Shown here: piece by piece, positions 15,782-24,585 of the stretch
Layout: the number at the start of each line of letters is the position of its first letter
Numbering within the stretch: position 1 is the stretch's first letter
Source of the DNA: Amycolatopsis orientalis DSM 43388
GTDB taxonomy: Bacteria > Actinomycetota > Actinomycetes > Mycobacteriales > Pseudonocardiaceae
DNA length: 54,583 nucleotides
Assembly (NCBI RefSeq): GCF_000411975.1
Contig: NZ_ASXG01000023.1
Location: 1 to 54,583 of the forward strand
Direction: 5' to 3'
Translations under genes and position numbers: made by a program
Notes under the pieces: generated by a model
Database searches by the model: none
What the model was told of the DNA's origin: nothing
Seen by the model: only the letters and a program-made list of their open reading frames with translations

Positions 15782-16402
15782 ATGGCAATGAACAGCGCGC
15801 TGGTGCGCGTACCTGGCACCGGCGAGGTGTCGCTAGCCCCGCCGGACACTCCGGAACCGGCCGACGCAACCAGCCCGCTGGCGGCACCATGGACCGGCTT
15901 GGGCTTGTCCACGCCGGACGGCACCACGTTGGCGCGGAAGGTAGAGAAGGAGGGCACCGAACACTGGCAGCAGCTCACCCCGGCCCGCTACATCTACAAA
16001 TCCCAAGAACTCACCGTGGCGTCGGTGTTCCAGGAGACCAAAGGCGAGGTACTCAGCGCCTATTTCGGCGGGATGAAGTTCGCCGCCGTGGGCACCGGCA
16101 CCCCGAAGAACTACCGGGCCGAGATCAGTTCCATTCCCAAGAGCGACGTCCGCGCGCTCTGCGTCGACTGGACGGACGTGGTTTCCGAGGAGGAGATCTA
16201 CAGCCACCGACTCTATCTGCCGCGCGCCGAGGTCTCCGAAACCGAGGACGCCCAGTTCTCCAGGACGCAGGAAGCCCGATGGGGCTTGACGTTCTCTGCC
16301 CTCGCTCCGCCGAAGGGCAAGACCTACATCGCGGTTTGGCTCACCGATGATCCGGCAGTGCTGTTCAACTCCGCGTCACCGCCTCCGACCATCGCCGCGT
16401 GA
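15782..16402 (+). CDS. Major tail tube protein
   Basis: ATG 15782 follows GGAGG with an 11-nt gap. The 206-aa protein is beta-rich. It has APWTGLGLSTPDGTTLARKV at the start, YIYKSQELTVASVFQETKGE in the middle, and a C-terminal TFSALAPPKGKTYIAVWLTD. Size, position after the terminator gene and before the chaperones, and the following strong hairpin (abundant transcript) all fit the tail tube subunit. Confidence 0.8.
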   Translation: MAMNSALVRVPGTGEVSLAPPDTPEPADATSPLAAPWTGLGLSTPDGTTLARKVEKEGTEHWQQLTPARYIYKSQELTVASVFQETKGEVLSAYFGGMKFAAVGTGTPKNYRAEISSIPKSDVRALCVDWTDVVSEEEIYSHRLYLPRAEVSETEDAQFSRTQEARWGLTFSALAPPKGKTYIAVWLTDDPAVLFNSASPPPTIAA

Positions 16403-16487
16403 TCTCTTCGGCACTTAGTAAGGAAATGGCTACCACGACAAATCACCTCGAACAAGGCATATCAGGCTCCTCGGAAGCCTGCTGTCA

Positions 16488-16538
16488 GCGAGGCGAGAGC
16501 GGGGACGGCAAACGACGACGCCCCCGCTCCCTCCTCGC
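16488..16538 (+). terminator. Hairpin terminator after tail tube gene
   Basis: A 17-bp stem with a few internal mismatches (16488-16504 with 16522-16538) ends the head-tail tube transcription unit before the inserted block. Confidence 0.6.
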
Positions 16539-16604
16539 GCAGATCGACCCCAACATCAACAGGTGTTACCCTAAGCGTGCAAGACGCAGTCAAAAGGGGG
16601 AGAA

Positions 16605-16892
16605 ATGGCAACAATGAAAAATCTTCGCCTTTCAGGGAGAAGCCTGTCGATCTCGTGCTTGGCATTGGCGCTCGCCGCACTTGCGACCGTATGGCTTTAC
16701 CCTGCAAGTCTAGTATTCTCCTTAGCCTCCATTTTTTCCGGGACTTTGTCTCTGCGGCGGAGAAGTGGCGATAAAATTTCAGCCTTGCCGCTCTATTTCG
16801 CTATGGGCGTATCAGTAATACTGATTATTACGCCAGTGATTCTACTGATGATTGAGCCCGAACCGAAGATCCTGCCCGGACCACTCTCGTGA
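16605..16892 (+). CDS. Small membrane protein, phage cargo
   Basis: This 95-aa protein starts at ATG 16605 after AAGGGGGAG. Hydrophobic segments lie at about residues 15-33 (SCLALALAALATVWLYP), 35-48 and 63-82 (YFAMGVSVILIITPVILLMI), so two or three membrane passes. The coding DNA is clearly less GC-rich than the tail genes. The gene has its own leader and lies between the tail tube terminator and two reverse-strand secreted-protein genes, in a place normally free of genes. Superinfection exclusion or a partner for the neighbouring secreted proteins are possible roles; neither is shown by sequence. Confidence 0.6.
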   Translation: MATMKNLRLSGRSLSISCLALALAALATVWLYPASLVFSLASIFSGTLSLRRRSGDKISALPLYFAMGVSVILIITPVILLMIEPEPKILPGPLS

Positions 16893-16912
16893 AGGCGTGA
16901 AAACTGCCGTTG

Positions 16913-17320
16913 TCAGCAGTTTTCGATGTGATCGAGCTTGGGGAAAAACCCGAATGACTCGTACTGCCACCCTGAGTGGATTCCCATGGTCTCGCAGTCG
17001 CTGTCCCCGCCTCGGGTCATAATGACCCTTACCCTCTGAACCGAACCGCAATCATTGATGAGGTAAATGGTAGAGGAGGCAGCCCCCAGATCCTGGCTTG
17101 TCACAAGAATGCAGGTTGGGGCGACATCCATCGGTGACTTGCCAACATACTTGTGGTCGGCGGGAGAGGATGTCTTGGTTACCGAAACCGGGTGATGACC
17201 TCCCCATACATCGTTCGTGCCAGCAGGTTCCGCTGCGCTCGCCTGCGCTCCCGACAGTGCGACAACGCCAGTCAGTGCCAAGCCCACGATTGAGATAGCC
17301 CCAGAAGCAATGCGTCTCAT
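16913..17320 (-). CDS. Secreted four-cysteine protein A
   Basis: This 135-aa protein starts at ATG 17320 after GAGAGGAAG. A Sec signal peptide is clear (MRRIASG, hydrophobic core, ALSGAQASAAE; cleavage near residue 30). The mature part has four cysteines (PTCIL, NDCGS, DSDCET, IENC), probably two disulfides, and ends in FGFFPKLDHIENC. The upstream gene 17349-17678 encodes a paralogue with the same cysteine pattern and ending. The DNA is less GC-rich than the phage genes around it. I do not recognise a named family. Expression from the lysogen and a role outside the cell, such as toxin, inhibitor or surface factor, are inferences. Confidence 0.72.
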   Translation of the reverse strand: MRRIASGAISIVGLALTGVVALSGAQASAAEPAGTNDVWGGHHPVSVTKTSSPADHKYVGKSPMDVAPTCILVTSQDLGAASSTIYLINDCGSVQRVRVIMTRGGDSDCETMGIHSGWQYESFGFFPKLDHIENC

Positions 17321-17348
17321 GATCTTCCTCTCAATAGTCAGATGCTAG

Positions 17349-17678
17349 CTAGCAGTTTTCCAAATGATCGAAAGTCGGAAAGAATCCGGAATCCTTCAGG
17401 ATGGCGTAATGCTGCGACTCAATGCTGACGCACTCACTGTTGATACCGGAACTGATCCACGTCTTAACTCGGATTGTGTACGGGCAGGTGTTGTCGACTT
17501 CAACAGTGATGGTTAGTGGTCCGCTATCTTTGACATATGCTTCCGCGCACAGCGGGGCAACGGTATGCGGCTTTACCGTAGAAGGATTTACCTGTGCAGC
17601 CTCGGCCTGACTAGATAAGGTCAGAACCGATGCGGCCGATATTGCGGCAGCGCATGCGATCTTAGTAATCCTGCCCAT
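17349..17678 (-). CDS. Secreted four-cysteine protein B
   Basis: ATG 17678 is chosen because GAGAGGGGAAA precedes it; longer in-frame starts exist but would spoil the signal peptide. The 109-aa precursor has a signal peptide (MGRITKIACAAAISAASVLT, then SSQAEAAQ). The mature part of about 80 residues has four cysteines (PLCAE, NTCPY, SECVS, LENC). The C-terminal DSGFFPTFDHLENC matches FGFFPKLDHIENC of protein A. It lies 28 nt upstream of gene A on the same strand, so the two form an operon reading against the phage late genes. Roughly a third of the mature residues look shared, so this is an old duplication. Confidence 0.72.
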   Translation of the reverse strand: MGRITKIACAAAISAASVLTLSSQAEAAQVNPSTVKPHTVAPLCAEAYVKDSGPLTITVEVDNTCPYTIRVKTWISSGINSECVSIESQHYAILKDSGFFPTFDHLENC

Positions 17679-18012
17679 TGCAAAATTTCCCCTCTCAACT
17701 TTTCGCGCAGGAGAGGGTTGGCGCCAATTATGCGCAATGAATACCACACTTTTCCCTCCCCTGGGATCGAGCATGCTCGCATCAGGGAATGCCAGTCAAG
17801 TCGTTGATCGGGACTGTCGACGATCATCACCCGGCTGGCCTACGAAAGTCCGCCGGACTATCAAGGCAATTGGGGTGAACCGTACCTGTCAGGCGGTCGA
17901 ATCCACCGTGGAGGACTGCGCCCACTGCCGCCTGGCAGGCGGCGAACCCCCGCACGCGACATCGAGATCTTCAGGGAAGTCGATGCGGGACAAGGACAAA
18001 GGAGACACTTAT
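17679..18012. promoter_or_regulatory. Gap with promoter of the secreted-protein operon
   Basis: On the minus strand CATAAT (complement of 17727-17732) is a good -10 candidate about 50 nt before gene B. On the + strand the last bases contain AAAGGAGA (17998-18005), the Shine-Dalgarno of the tail chaperone gene at 18013. A small hairpin CCGCCT/AGGCGG lies near 17930. Open + frames upstream of 18013 show no homologous or well-initiated gene. Confidence 0.4.
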
Positions 18013-18291
18013 ATGAGCGTGCGGCAGCGCACAGAGGCGGTTGGCAAACCTGCTTCGCCCGGCGCAAGTCTGAACGTGACGTGGCGCAGCAAACAGTTCA
18101 TTATCCCCAATCCGGACAACTTTCCACTTGAAGCGCTCGAAGCAGAGGAAGAGGGCAAGCACCTCACCGCGCTAAAACTTATCCTCGGCGCGGACCAGTA
18201 CGCGACCTGGCGCGTCCTGGCCGCCACGGCTGCCGACGCCGAGGACTTCTCGGCCGTCGTCATGAAGGAGCTGGGCCGGGGAAACCCGTAA
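18013..18291 (+). CDS. Tail assembly chaperone, short form (gpG-like)
   Basis: ATG 18013 follows AAAGGAGA; the in-frame ATG far upstream is not supported. The 92-aa product contains KQFIIPNPDNFPLEALEAEE, then LILGADQYATWRVLAATAAD and ends ELGRGNP. It corresponds to the short chaperone of siphoviruses, located between tail tube and tape measure. A slippery GGGAAAC at 18279-18285, just before the TAA, allows a -1 shift into the next frame to make the long form. The two chaperones coat the tape measure protein during tail assembly. Confidence 0.8.
   Translation: MSVRQRTEAVGKPASPGASLNVTWRSKQFIIPNPDNFPLEALEAEEEGKHLTALKLILGADQYATWRVLAATAADAEDFSAVVMKELGRGNP
18279..18285 (+). promoter_or_regulatory. 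Programmed -1 ribosomal frameshift site
   Basis: G GGA AAC fits the X XXY YYZ rule in the zero frame (GGA AAC, then CCG TAA). Slipping back one base gives GGG AAA, and the -1 frame stays open to 18704. Such a shift in the tail chaperone pair is conserved across long-tailed phages. Confidence 0.85.
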
Positions 18292-18704
18292 CGGTCGCCC
18301 TGCTGCTCGCGGACGAGGCGACCGCCGAAGCCTTGGAAACGGACCTGCTCCGGTACGGGGTCGATCTGCTCGACCTGTACCGGGGCGGCCTCTCCTACCG
18401 GCGCGTGTGCGCGCTGGTGACCCACCTGCCCGACGACGCGGCCGTGTGGCGCGTGCTGAATCCGCGGGGAGCCTGGACCCGCGCCGATCTCCTGGCCTCG
18501 GTCACCGAACGGCGGATCACCGCCCTGTGGGCGACCGTCGCCACCGCGCTGGGCCAGGAGATCACCGACGCCCAACTTGCCGACCCGATCGAGGCGTTCA
18601 CCGCCCCCGCTACTGCTTCGCCCGCCCGCACGGCTCCGGCCGGCACCGGCGATCCGGAGCTGAAGTCCCTGCGCGACATCGCGGTGTGGATGCGTAACGG
18701 GTAG
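18285..18704 (+). CDS. Tail assembly chaperone, frameshift extension (T part)
   Basis: This frame has no ATG or GTG near its start (TTG 18333 has no Shine-Dalgarno) and is open across the end of the short form, so it is read by -1 frameshift. The fusion would be about 230 aa: 91 residues of the short form followed by PVTVALLLADEATAEALETD, GVDLLDLYRGGLSYRRVCAL, RAWTRADLLASVTERRITAL-like helices and a C-terminal KSLRDIAVWMRNG. Length, helical content and position before the tape measure match gpGT-type fusions. Confidence 0.78.
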   Translation, partial: PVTVALLLADEATAEALETDLLRYGVDLLDLYRGGLSYRRVCALVTHLPDDAAVWRVLNPRGAWTRADLLASVTERRITALWATVATALGQEITDAQLADPIEAFTAPATASPARTAPAGTGDPELKSLRDIAVWMRNG

Positions 18705-18737
18705 CGGCCCCCGGAACCGGGCGGGGGTGAGCGCCTG

Positions 18738-21668
18738 GTGGCAACGGTCGGTCACGCCTATTTCAAGCTTCTGCCTAGCCTGCAAGGGCTCGGCCGGGAG
18801 ATCCGGGACCAGGTCCGGCAGAACGAGCGTGACGCGCCCGCCATCACCCTGACCGCGCAGGTTCAGACGGCGCTGCTCAAGGAACAGATCCGCGCGGCGG
18901 CCCGCGAGGGCAACGACAGCGCCGTGCGGCTGCTCGCCGAACTGGACGCGATCCCGGCCGAGACCCGTTTCCAGCGGCTGGTCCGCGAACTGTCGGGCAA
19001 GTCCGTGGTCATCAAGGCCGTTGCGGACAAGTCGATCGGCTCGACCGTGCGCGGCCTCGGCGAGCTGGACGACGGGCTGAACCGCACGACCGTCCAGTTC
19101 ACGCGCATGACGCTGAACGTCGGGGCGTCGGTGCTGAAGTACGCGGCACTGGCCGCCGCCGTGGGCCAGGCCGTAGGCGTGCTCGGCGGGCTCGGCTCCG
19201 CCGCAGCGACAGCGTCCGGCTCACTGCTGCTCGTGCCTGCGGCCGGGCTCGCCGCCGCTGCGGCGCTCAGCACGCTCAAGCTCGGCGTCACCGGTTTTTC
19301 CGACGCGGTCAAGGAATCCGACCCGGCCAAGTACGCCGAGTCGATCAAGGACTTTGCGCCGTCGATGGCGGCGGCCGCGAACGCCGCGCACGTATTGCGG
19401 CCGGAGCTGACCGGCCTGCGCCAGACCGTGCAGCAACGGCTGTTTGCCGGACTCGCGGCCGAGATCACCGGCCTGGCCGGAACGTATCTGCCGCTGCTGC
19501 GCACCGAGCTGCGCCGCGTCGCGGCCGGGCTGAACACAGGCGCACTCGGGTTCACTGCCTTTGCCCGTGAAGGCCGGACCGTCCGGGACGTCCGCACGAT
19601 CCTCGACAACACGTCCGAGTCCTTGAGCGCGGCGGCGGCCGGTGTTCGTCCGCTGCTTCAGGCGTTGCGGGACATCGCGACGGTAGGAGCGGAATTCCTG
19701 CCCGGGTTCGGGTCCGGCTTGGCCGACGGCGCGGAGAAGTTCGCCGCGTTCATCGCGCAGGCCCGTCAGTCCGGACAGCTGCGCCAGTGGCTCTCGGCCG
19801 GGCTGTCAGCGGTCGGCGACCTGGTGACCGTTGTCGGCAACCTTGCCAAGACAGTGGGTGCGGTTTTCTCTGCTGCCAACGCATCCGGCGGCGGGCTTCT
19901 GTCCACTTTGGTCGAGGTAACCGGCCAGGTTCTCGCATTCGTCCGGTCTGCCGAAGGCGCGGGAGCCTTGAGGCAGATCTTTGCCGGGCTGCATGCGATC
20001 ATCGTCGGTTTGCTGCCCGTTCTGACGGCGATCGGGCAGGTCATCGTGTCCTCGGTCGCGCCAGCGATCGGGCAGCTCGGGCCGATGATCGGACAAGCGT
20101 TCGCCGCGCTTGCTCCGGCTATCGCACCGCTAGGCCAGGTGCTTACCGCGCTGGCTCCCGTGCTCGGCGCGGCGGCGCAGGCGCTCGTGGCCATCTTGGT
20201 TCCGGCACTCGCCGCGCTCGCGCCGATCGTCTCCACTTTGGCTCCCGCGATCGCCGCAATCGTGGGGCAGCTCGGTGGCGCGCTCGGGACGGCCATCGCC
20301 ACGATCACGCCTGCCCTGGTGCAGCTCGCACTGACCCTCGCGCCACTGATCGAGCAGTTCGGCGGCCTGCTGGTGCAGGCTTTGCAACTGGCCGCTCCCG
20401 CCGTGGCTCAGCTGGTGTCCGCGTTGGCGCCGTTCGTCGCGCAGATCGGCGGCGCGCTGCTGCAAGCCCTGACCGCCGTGATGCCGGTGATTTCCGCGCT
20501 CTCCGGCGTTTTCACGTCGGTTTTGCTCGCGGCGCTCAACGCGCTCATGCCGGTGCTTCCGGTGATCGTGTCCGTGATCCAGCAATTGGCCACCATCATC
20601 GGCAACGCGCTGGCCGCCGCCACGCCCGTGCTGACCCAGGTAGGCGGGCTGCTGGGCCAGATTGCCGGGCAGATCCTGTCCGCGCTGCTGCCGATCCTGC
20701 CTCCGCTGGCGCAAGCATTCCTCTCGATCGTGACCGCGCTGCTGCCGATCATCCCGCCACTGCTGCAGATCGTGTCCGCGCTGCTGCCTCCGCTGCTGGA
20801 CCTGGTGACCGGCCTGCTGCCGATCATCACCGAAGGGGCATCGCTGTTCGCCACGCTGGCGGCCGCGATCACGCCAGTCGTGCAGATCATCGCGGATCTG
20901 CTCATGCCGGTCATTCAGTCGCTGTTCGACCTGGTGCAGCCGATCTTCTCGGCGATCGCGGACATCGTGTCGGGCGCGATGCGCACCATCAAGGGCGTGA
21001 TCGAGTTCGTCATGGGCTTGCTCTCGGGCGACTGGGACAAAGCGTGGCAGGGCATCAAGAACATCGCCGGTGGCATCTGGGACATGATCAAAGGCGTTGT
21101 CTCAAACGGAATCGGCGGCATTCTCGACTGGATCAAATCGCTGCCGGGCAAAATCCTTGACCTGCTGGGCGACCTGGGCAGCCTGCTGATCGACGCGGGC
21201 AAGAACATCATCAAGGGCCTCATCAAAGGTCTGACCGCCGGATTCACCTGGGTGAAAGACAAACTCGGCGAACTCACCGACTGGATCACCAGTTGGAAGG
21301 GCCCTCCGTCGCGGGACAAGATCCTGCTCACCGCCAACGGGCGCTTGATCATGCGAGGTCTGCTCGCCGGTCTGGAAGACGGCGAGCCGCAGATCCGCGA
21401 CTACCTGACCGGCCTGACCGACGCCTTGCCGTTGGACGTCTCCGGCACGGTCACTGCGTCCGCTGCCACGCGGGCGTCCGGCGTGGGCTCTCCGCAGGCC
21501 CGCCCCGGGCAAGCTGCGGCCGCGCTCGGCGGTGCTCCTGCTTCTGATGCCAGTGGGGTGACCGTGGTGATCGACGCGTCCGGTTTGGACAGACACCTGA
21601 CCGCGTGGCTGCGCAGCGCCGTCCATGCCCAAGGCGGCGGCAACGTGCAGCTCGCGTTCGGCTACTGA
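18738..21668 (+). CDS. Tape measure protein
   Basis: This 976-aa protein starts at GTG 18738 with GGGGGTGAG upstream and is the longest gene of the prophage. The N-terminal 150 residues are helical (GREIRDQVRQNERDAPAITL). Residues about 380-780 are very hydrophobic Ala/Leu/Pro helices in repeated blocks such as ALAPVLGAAAQALVAILVPA. The C-terminus contains MRTIKGVIEFVMGLLSGDWD and GPPSRDKILLTANGRLIMRG, a common ending of actinophage tape measures. It sets tail length and is injected with DNA; 976 residues would predict a tail of roughly 140-150 nm at the usual 0.15 nm per residue. Confidence 0.93.
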   Translation: MATVGHAYFKLLPSLQGLGREIRDQVRQNERDAPAITLTAQVQTALLKEQIRAAAREGNDSAVRLLAELDAIPAETRFQRLVRELSGKSVVIKAVADKSIGSTVRGLGELDDGLNRTTVQFTRMTLNVGASVLKYAALAAAVGQAVGVLGGLGSAAATASGSLLLVPAAGLAAAAALSTLKLGVTGFSDAVKESDPAKYAESIKDFAPSMAAAANAAHVLRPELTGLRQTVQQRLFAGLAAEITGLAGTYLPLLRTELRRVAAGLNTGALGFTAFAREGRTVRDVRTILDNTSESLSAAAAGVRPLLQALRDIATVGAEFLPGFGSGLADGAEKFAAFIAQARQSGQLRQWLSAGLSAVGDLVTVVGNLAKTVGAVFSAANASGGGLLSTLVEVTGQVLAFVRSAEGAGALRQIFAGLHAIIVGLLPVLTAIGQVIVSSVAPAIGQLGPMIGQAFAALAPAIAPLGQVLTALAPVLGAAAQALVAILVPALAALAPIVSTLAPAIAAIVGQLGGALGTAIATITPALVQLALTLAPLIEQFGGLLVQALQLAAPAVAQLVSALAPFVAQIGGALLQALTAVMPVISALSGVFTSVLLAALNALMPVLPVIVSVIQQLATIIGNALAAATPVLTQVGGLLGQIAGQILSALLPILPPLAQAFLSIVTALLPIIPPLLQIVSALLPPLLDLVTGLLPIITEGASLFATLAAAITPVVQIIADLLMPVIQSLFDLVQPIFSAIADIVSGAMRTIKGVIEFVMGLLSGDWDKAWQGIKNIAGGIWDMIKGVVSNGIGGILDWIKSLPGKILDLLGDLGSLLIDAGKNIIKGLIKGLTAGFTWVKDKLGELTDWITSWKGPPSRDKILLTANGRLIMRGLLAGLEDGEPQIRDYLTGLTDALPLDVSGTVTASAATRASGVGSPQARPGQAAAALGGAPASDASGVTVVIDASGLDRHLTAWLRSAVHAQGGGNVQLAFGY

Positions 21669-21698
21669 ACCCGAGCAGAACTGGAGGTGATGCCGAGC

Positions 21699-24503
21699 GT
21701 GGACGAGTTGGTGGACGCGCGGGTGGAGATGGCGTTCCGGGCGGATCTGAACGCCGACCCGTCCGAGTGGGCATGGTCCGACGTGACCGATGACCTGTTG
21801 CCGGAACCGATCTCGATCACCCGAGGGCGGCAGGACGAGGCGGCACACGACGCGCCCTCGTCCTGCCGGTTCGCGCTGGACAACCAGACTTCCGACTACA
21901 CCCCGAACCACCCCGCGTCGCGGTGGTACCCGGATCTGACGCTCGGGACGCCGGTCCGGGTGAGCGTCGCTGATGAGCGGACGTACTTCTCGGCCCGGCG
22001 GAACGGCGTCGTCGCGTCGGCTGATCCGGCAGGGTCAGCCATCACGGGAGATCTCGACGTCCGGTTCGAGGCGGTCCTGGACGACTGGGCCGGAATTCCG
22101 CTCGTCGGCAAGTGGGGCAGCCAGGACGGCACCCGGTCGTGGCTGCTGAGCACCGCAGCGGACGAACAGCTGGCGTTCACCTGGAGCCCGGACGGCACCA
22201 ACCCGTATCCCTTCGGGTCCGGCGTGCCGATGCCGTCGCGCCGTCACCGGGCCGTGCGTGTCACGTTCGTGGCCGACACCGGCGCGGGCGGGCTGCTGAT
22301 CACCCTGTACACCGCCGAGACGATGGCAGGCCCGTGGACGGTGCTCGGCGATCCGGTCGCCGCACCGATCACCACGTCGATTTTCGCCAGCGATCAGCCG
22401 ATCCGCATCGGCCGGATTCTGGACGAGCAAGACGCGGCGTTGGACGAGGTGATTCGGGTCGAGGTACGGCGCGCCGCGACAGGCCCGCTCGTCGCCGCGC
22501 CGGATTTCACGCGGCCGGCACCCGGCGCTACCTCGTTCGTCGACGAAACCGGCCGGGAGTGGACGGTGTCCGGCGTCGCCACAGCGATTACGAACCGCCG
22601 GACCCGGTTCTCCGGGTTCGTGGCCGAGTGGGCACCCGACTGGCCTTACGGCGATCTGTCCAGCCCGGACGGGTACCCCGGCGAATCCCGGACAGCGGTC
22701 ACCGCGGCTGGCGTCCTGCGCCGCCTCGACCAGAACCGGGTCACTCCGCCCTCGGCGATGCGGGCCGAACTGACGAAACCGGGACGCGTCGCACCGGTGG
22801 CCTACTGGCCGTGCGAGGAGCCTGCCGGTTCCGCGACGTTCGCGCCCGTCGTCGGCGGCTCCGCGTTGACTGCGGCGGGAGAAGTCACCGGGGGAGGCGT
22901 CAACGACGTCCCGGCCAGCGCCGGACTGCCTGCCTTCAAAGCCGGGCAAGCGTCCGGATTCTTCCGCAGCTACACCGACACGGGCGCGTTCAGCGCAGTG
23001 TTTCTGCTGCGGCTGCCGAACAACGGTGTCAAGGCAACGGACACGCCGCTCGTCACGCTGTACGGCACCGGTTCGGGCACCGCCGCTTACTACTCGCTGG
23101 AGGCCCAACCGGACGGCCGACTGGCCATCAGGACCCGCAGCGCACTCGGCGGCGGGCTGGACGTCGCGCAGTTCCCGGCGTTGCCGTTTCCGCTCAACGG
23201 TTCCGTGCAACTCGTAAAGCTCTCGGTGACCCGGGTCGACTCGACCACCTCAGCAGGCGTGGGCATCGTCAATGACCAGTACCCCTACGGCTACGGCCTG
23301 TCCGCGACGTTCAAGTCGCTGTACAACCCGCCGCAGGGAATCGTCATCGGCGGCGGCTGGTGGGTCGGTCAGCCCAACGGGTTCGCCGACCTGAACGGCA
23401 CCGGCATCGCTCACGTCTACTGCGACCGCGTCATGACCGATCTGGATCCGGCGATGGTCAACGCCGCCCGCGCGTGGTCCGGAGAACAATCCGGAGACAG
23501 ACTGCGCCGACTCTGCACGGAGAACCGCATCCCGTTCGTACTGACCGGATCGAGCGTCAACACGGAACCAATGGGGCCGCAACGATCAAGCTCGACCCTG
23601 CCGGACCTGCTCCGCGAATGCGCGAACGCAGACGGCGGAATCCTCTCCGAACGCCGGACTCTGCCCGGCCTCGCGTACCGCACCCGGGCGTCCCTCTACA
23701 CCCAGCGGCCCGCGCTTGTGCTGGACGGGCAAGCCGGGCCGGGCGACATCAAACCTGGGTTCGCGCCGACGCTGGACGATCGGAATGCGCACAACGATGT
23801 CACAGCGACTCGAACCACCGGCGGCGTCGCTCGTGCTACCGACGTCGAACACGTCCGAAGCCACAATCGTTATGACGCCCAGCTTGATGTCAACGTCGCT
23901 AGCGAAGCGCAGTTGCCCGACATCGCATGGTGGCAAGTGCACCTCGGCACCGCGCCGGATATGCGCTATCCGCAGGTGTCGCCCAACATCATGGCCAACC
24001 CCACTTTGCTAAGCCCGTGGCTGAGCGCAGAAGTCGGCGACCGGGTGGAAGTCACTGGCCTGCCACCGCAGCATCCGCCGGGGACGATCGGCCTCCTGAT
24101 ACAGGGCTATACCGAAACCCTGCGCCCGCACCGAATCGACACTGATGTGAACGCCTCGCCCGGACGACCGTGGCAGGTGGCCGTCACCGGCCCGACCGCG
24201 CCGGACGGCGGGCCATGGCGAGCCGACACTGACGGCTCCGACACGACTGCGCAACTCGGAACTACCGAGACCAGCTTCGGCGTCCGCACTTTCCAAGGTC
24301 CACTGTGGATCACCAACACGACCCATCCCGACCAGTTCCCTTTCCTCGTCAGGGTCAACGGCGAAACGATGCGGGTCACCGCAGTCAGCGGCACCAGCTC
24401 GCCGCAGACGTTCACGGTCGTGCGCGGCGTCGAGGGATTGGCACGCGGCCACGATCGAGGAAGCCGGGTCAGTCTCGCCTTTCCGGCCGCCGTCGCGCGT
24501 TGA
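21699..24503 (+). CDS. Tail tip / minor tail protein with LamG-like domain
   Basis: GTG 21699 lies 11 nt after GGAGG; GTG 21687 and ATG 21690 are in frame but overlap or touch the Shine-Dalgarno. The protein of about 934 aa opens with VDELVDARVEMAFRADLNAD and ISITRGRQDEAAHDAPSSC, as in actinophage distal tail/baseplate proteins. Two jelly-roll-like stretches follow (DVRFEAVLDDWAGIPLVGKW and WPCEEPAGSATFAPVVGGSA), suggesting concanavalin/LamG domains that bind host sugars. The C-terminal RTFQGPLWITNTTHPDQFPF and VVRGVEGLARGHDRG resemble a common minor-tail ending. It is the likely receptor-contact protein. Confidence 0.8.
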   Translation: MDELVDARVEMAFRADLNADPSEWAWSDVTDDLLPEPISITRGRQDEAAHDAPSSCRFALDNQTSDYTPNHPASRWYPDLTLGTPVRVSVADERTYFSARRNGVVASADPAGSAITGDLDVRFEAVLDDWAGIPLVGKWGSQDGTRSWLLSTAADEQLAFTWSPDGTNPYPFGSGVPMPSRRHRAVRVTFVADTGAGGLLITLYTAETMAGPWTVLGDPVAAPITTSIFASDQPIRIGRILDEQDAALDEVIRVEVRRAATGPLVAAPDFTRPAPGATSFVDETGREWTVSGVATAITNRRTRFSGFVAEWAPDWPYGDLSSPDGYPGESRTAVTAAGVLRRLDQNRVTPPSAMRAELTKPGRVAPVAYWPCEEPAGSATFAPVVGGSALTAAGEVTGGGVNDVPASAGLPAFKAGQASGFFRSYTDTGAFSAVFLLRLPNNGVKATDTPLVTLYGTGSGTAAYYSLEAQPDGRLAIRTRSALGGGLDVAQFPALPFPLNGSVQLVKLSVTRVDSTTSAGVGIVNDQYPYGYGLSATFKSLYNPPQGIVIGGGWWVGQPNGFADLNGTGIAHVYCDRVMTDLDPAMVNAARAWSGEQSGDRLRRLCTENRIPFVLTGSSVNTEPMGPQRSSSTLPDLLRECANADGGILSERRTLPGLAYRTRASLYTQRPALVLDGQAGPGDIKPGFAPTLDDRNAHNDVTATRTTGGVARATDVEHVRSHNRYDAQLDVNVASEAQLPDIAWWQVHLGTAPDMRYPQVSPNIMANPTLLSPWLSAEVGDRVEVTGLPPQHPPGTIGLLIQGYTETLRPHRIDTDVNASPGRPWQVAVTGPTAPDGGPWRADTDGSDTTAQLGTTETSFGVRTFQGPLWITNTTHPDQFPFLVRVNGETMRVTAVSGTSSPQTFTVVRGVEGLARGHDRGSRVSLAFPAAVAR

Positions 24504-24585
24504 CCGTTTTCACGCAACGGAGCAACCAATACCCCCAACACCATGGCGGGCGGGTGAAGCGATCACCGCGGCTCGCCTCAACCGG

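Noticed and set aside
16605..16892. Holin
   Set aside because: It is a small membrane protein but lies far from the endolysin, in a lower-GC island; a better holin is at 26462.
17737..18012. N-terminal extension of the tail chaperone
   Set aside because: The frame is open but the sequence is not chaperone-like and the good Shine-Dalgarno is just before ATG 18013.
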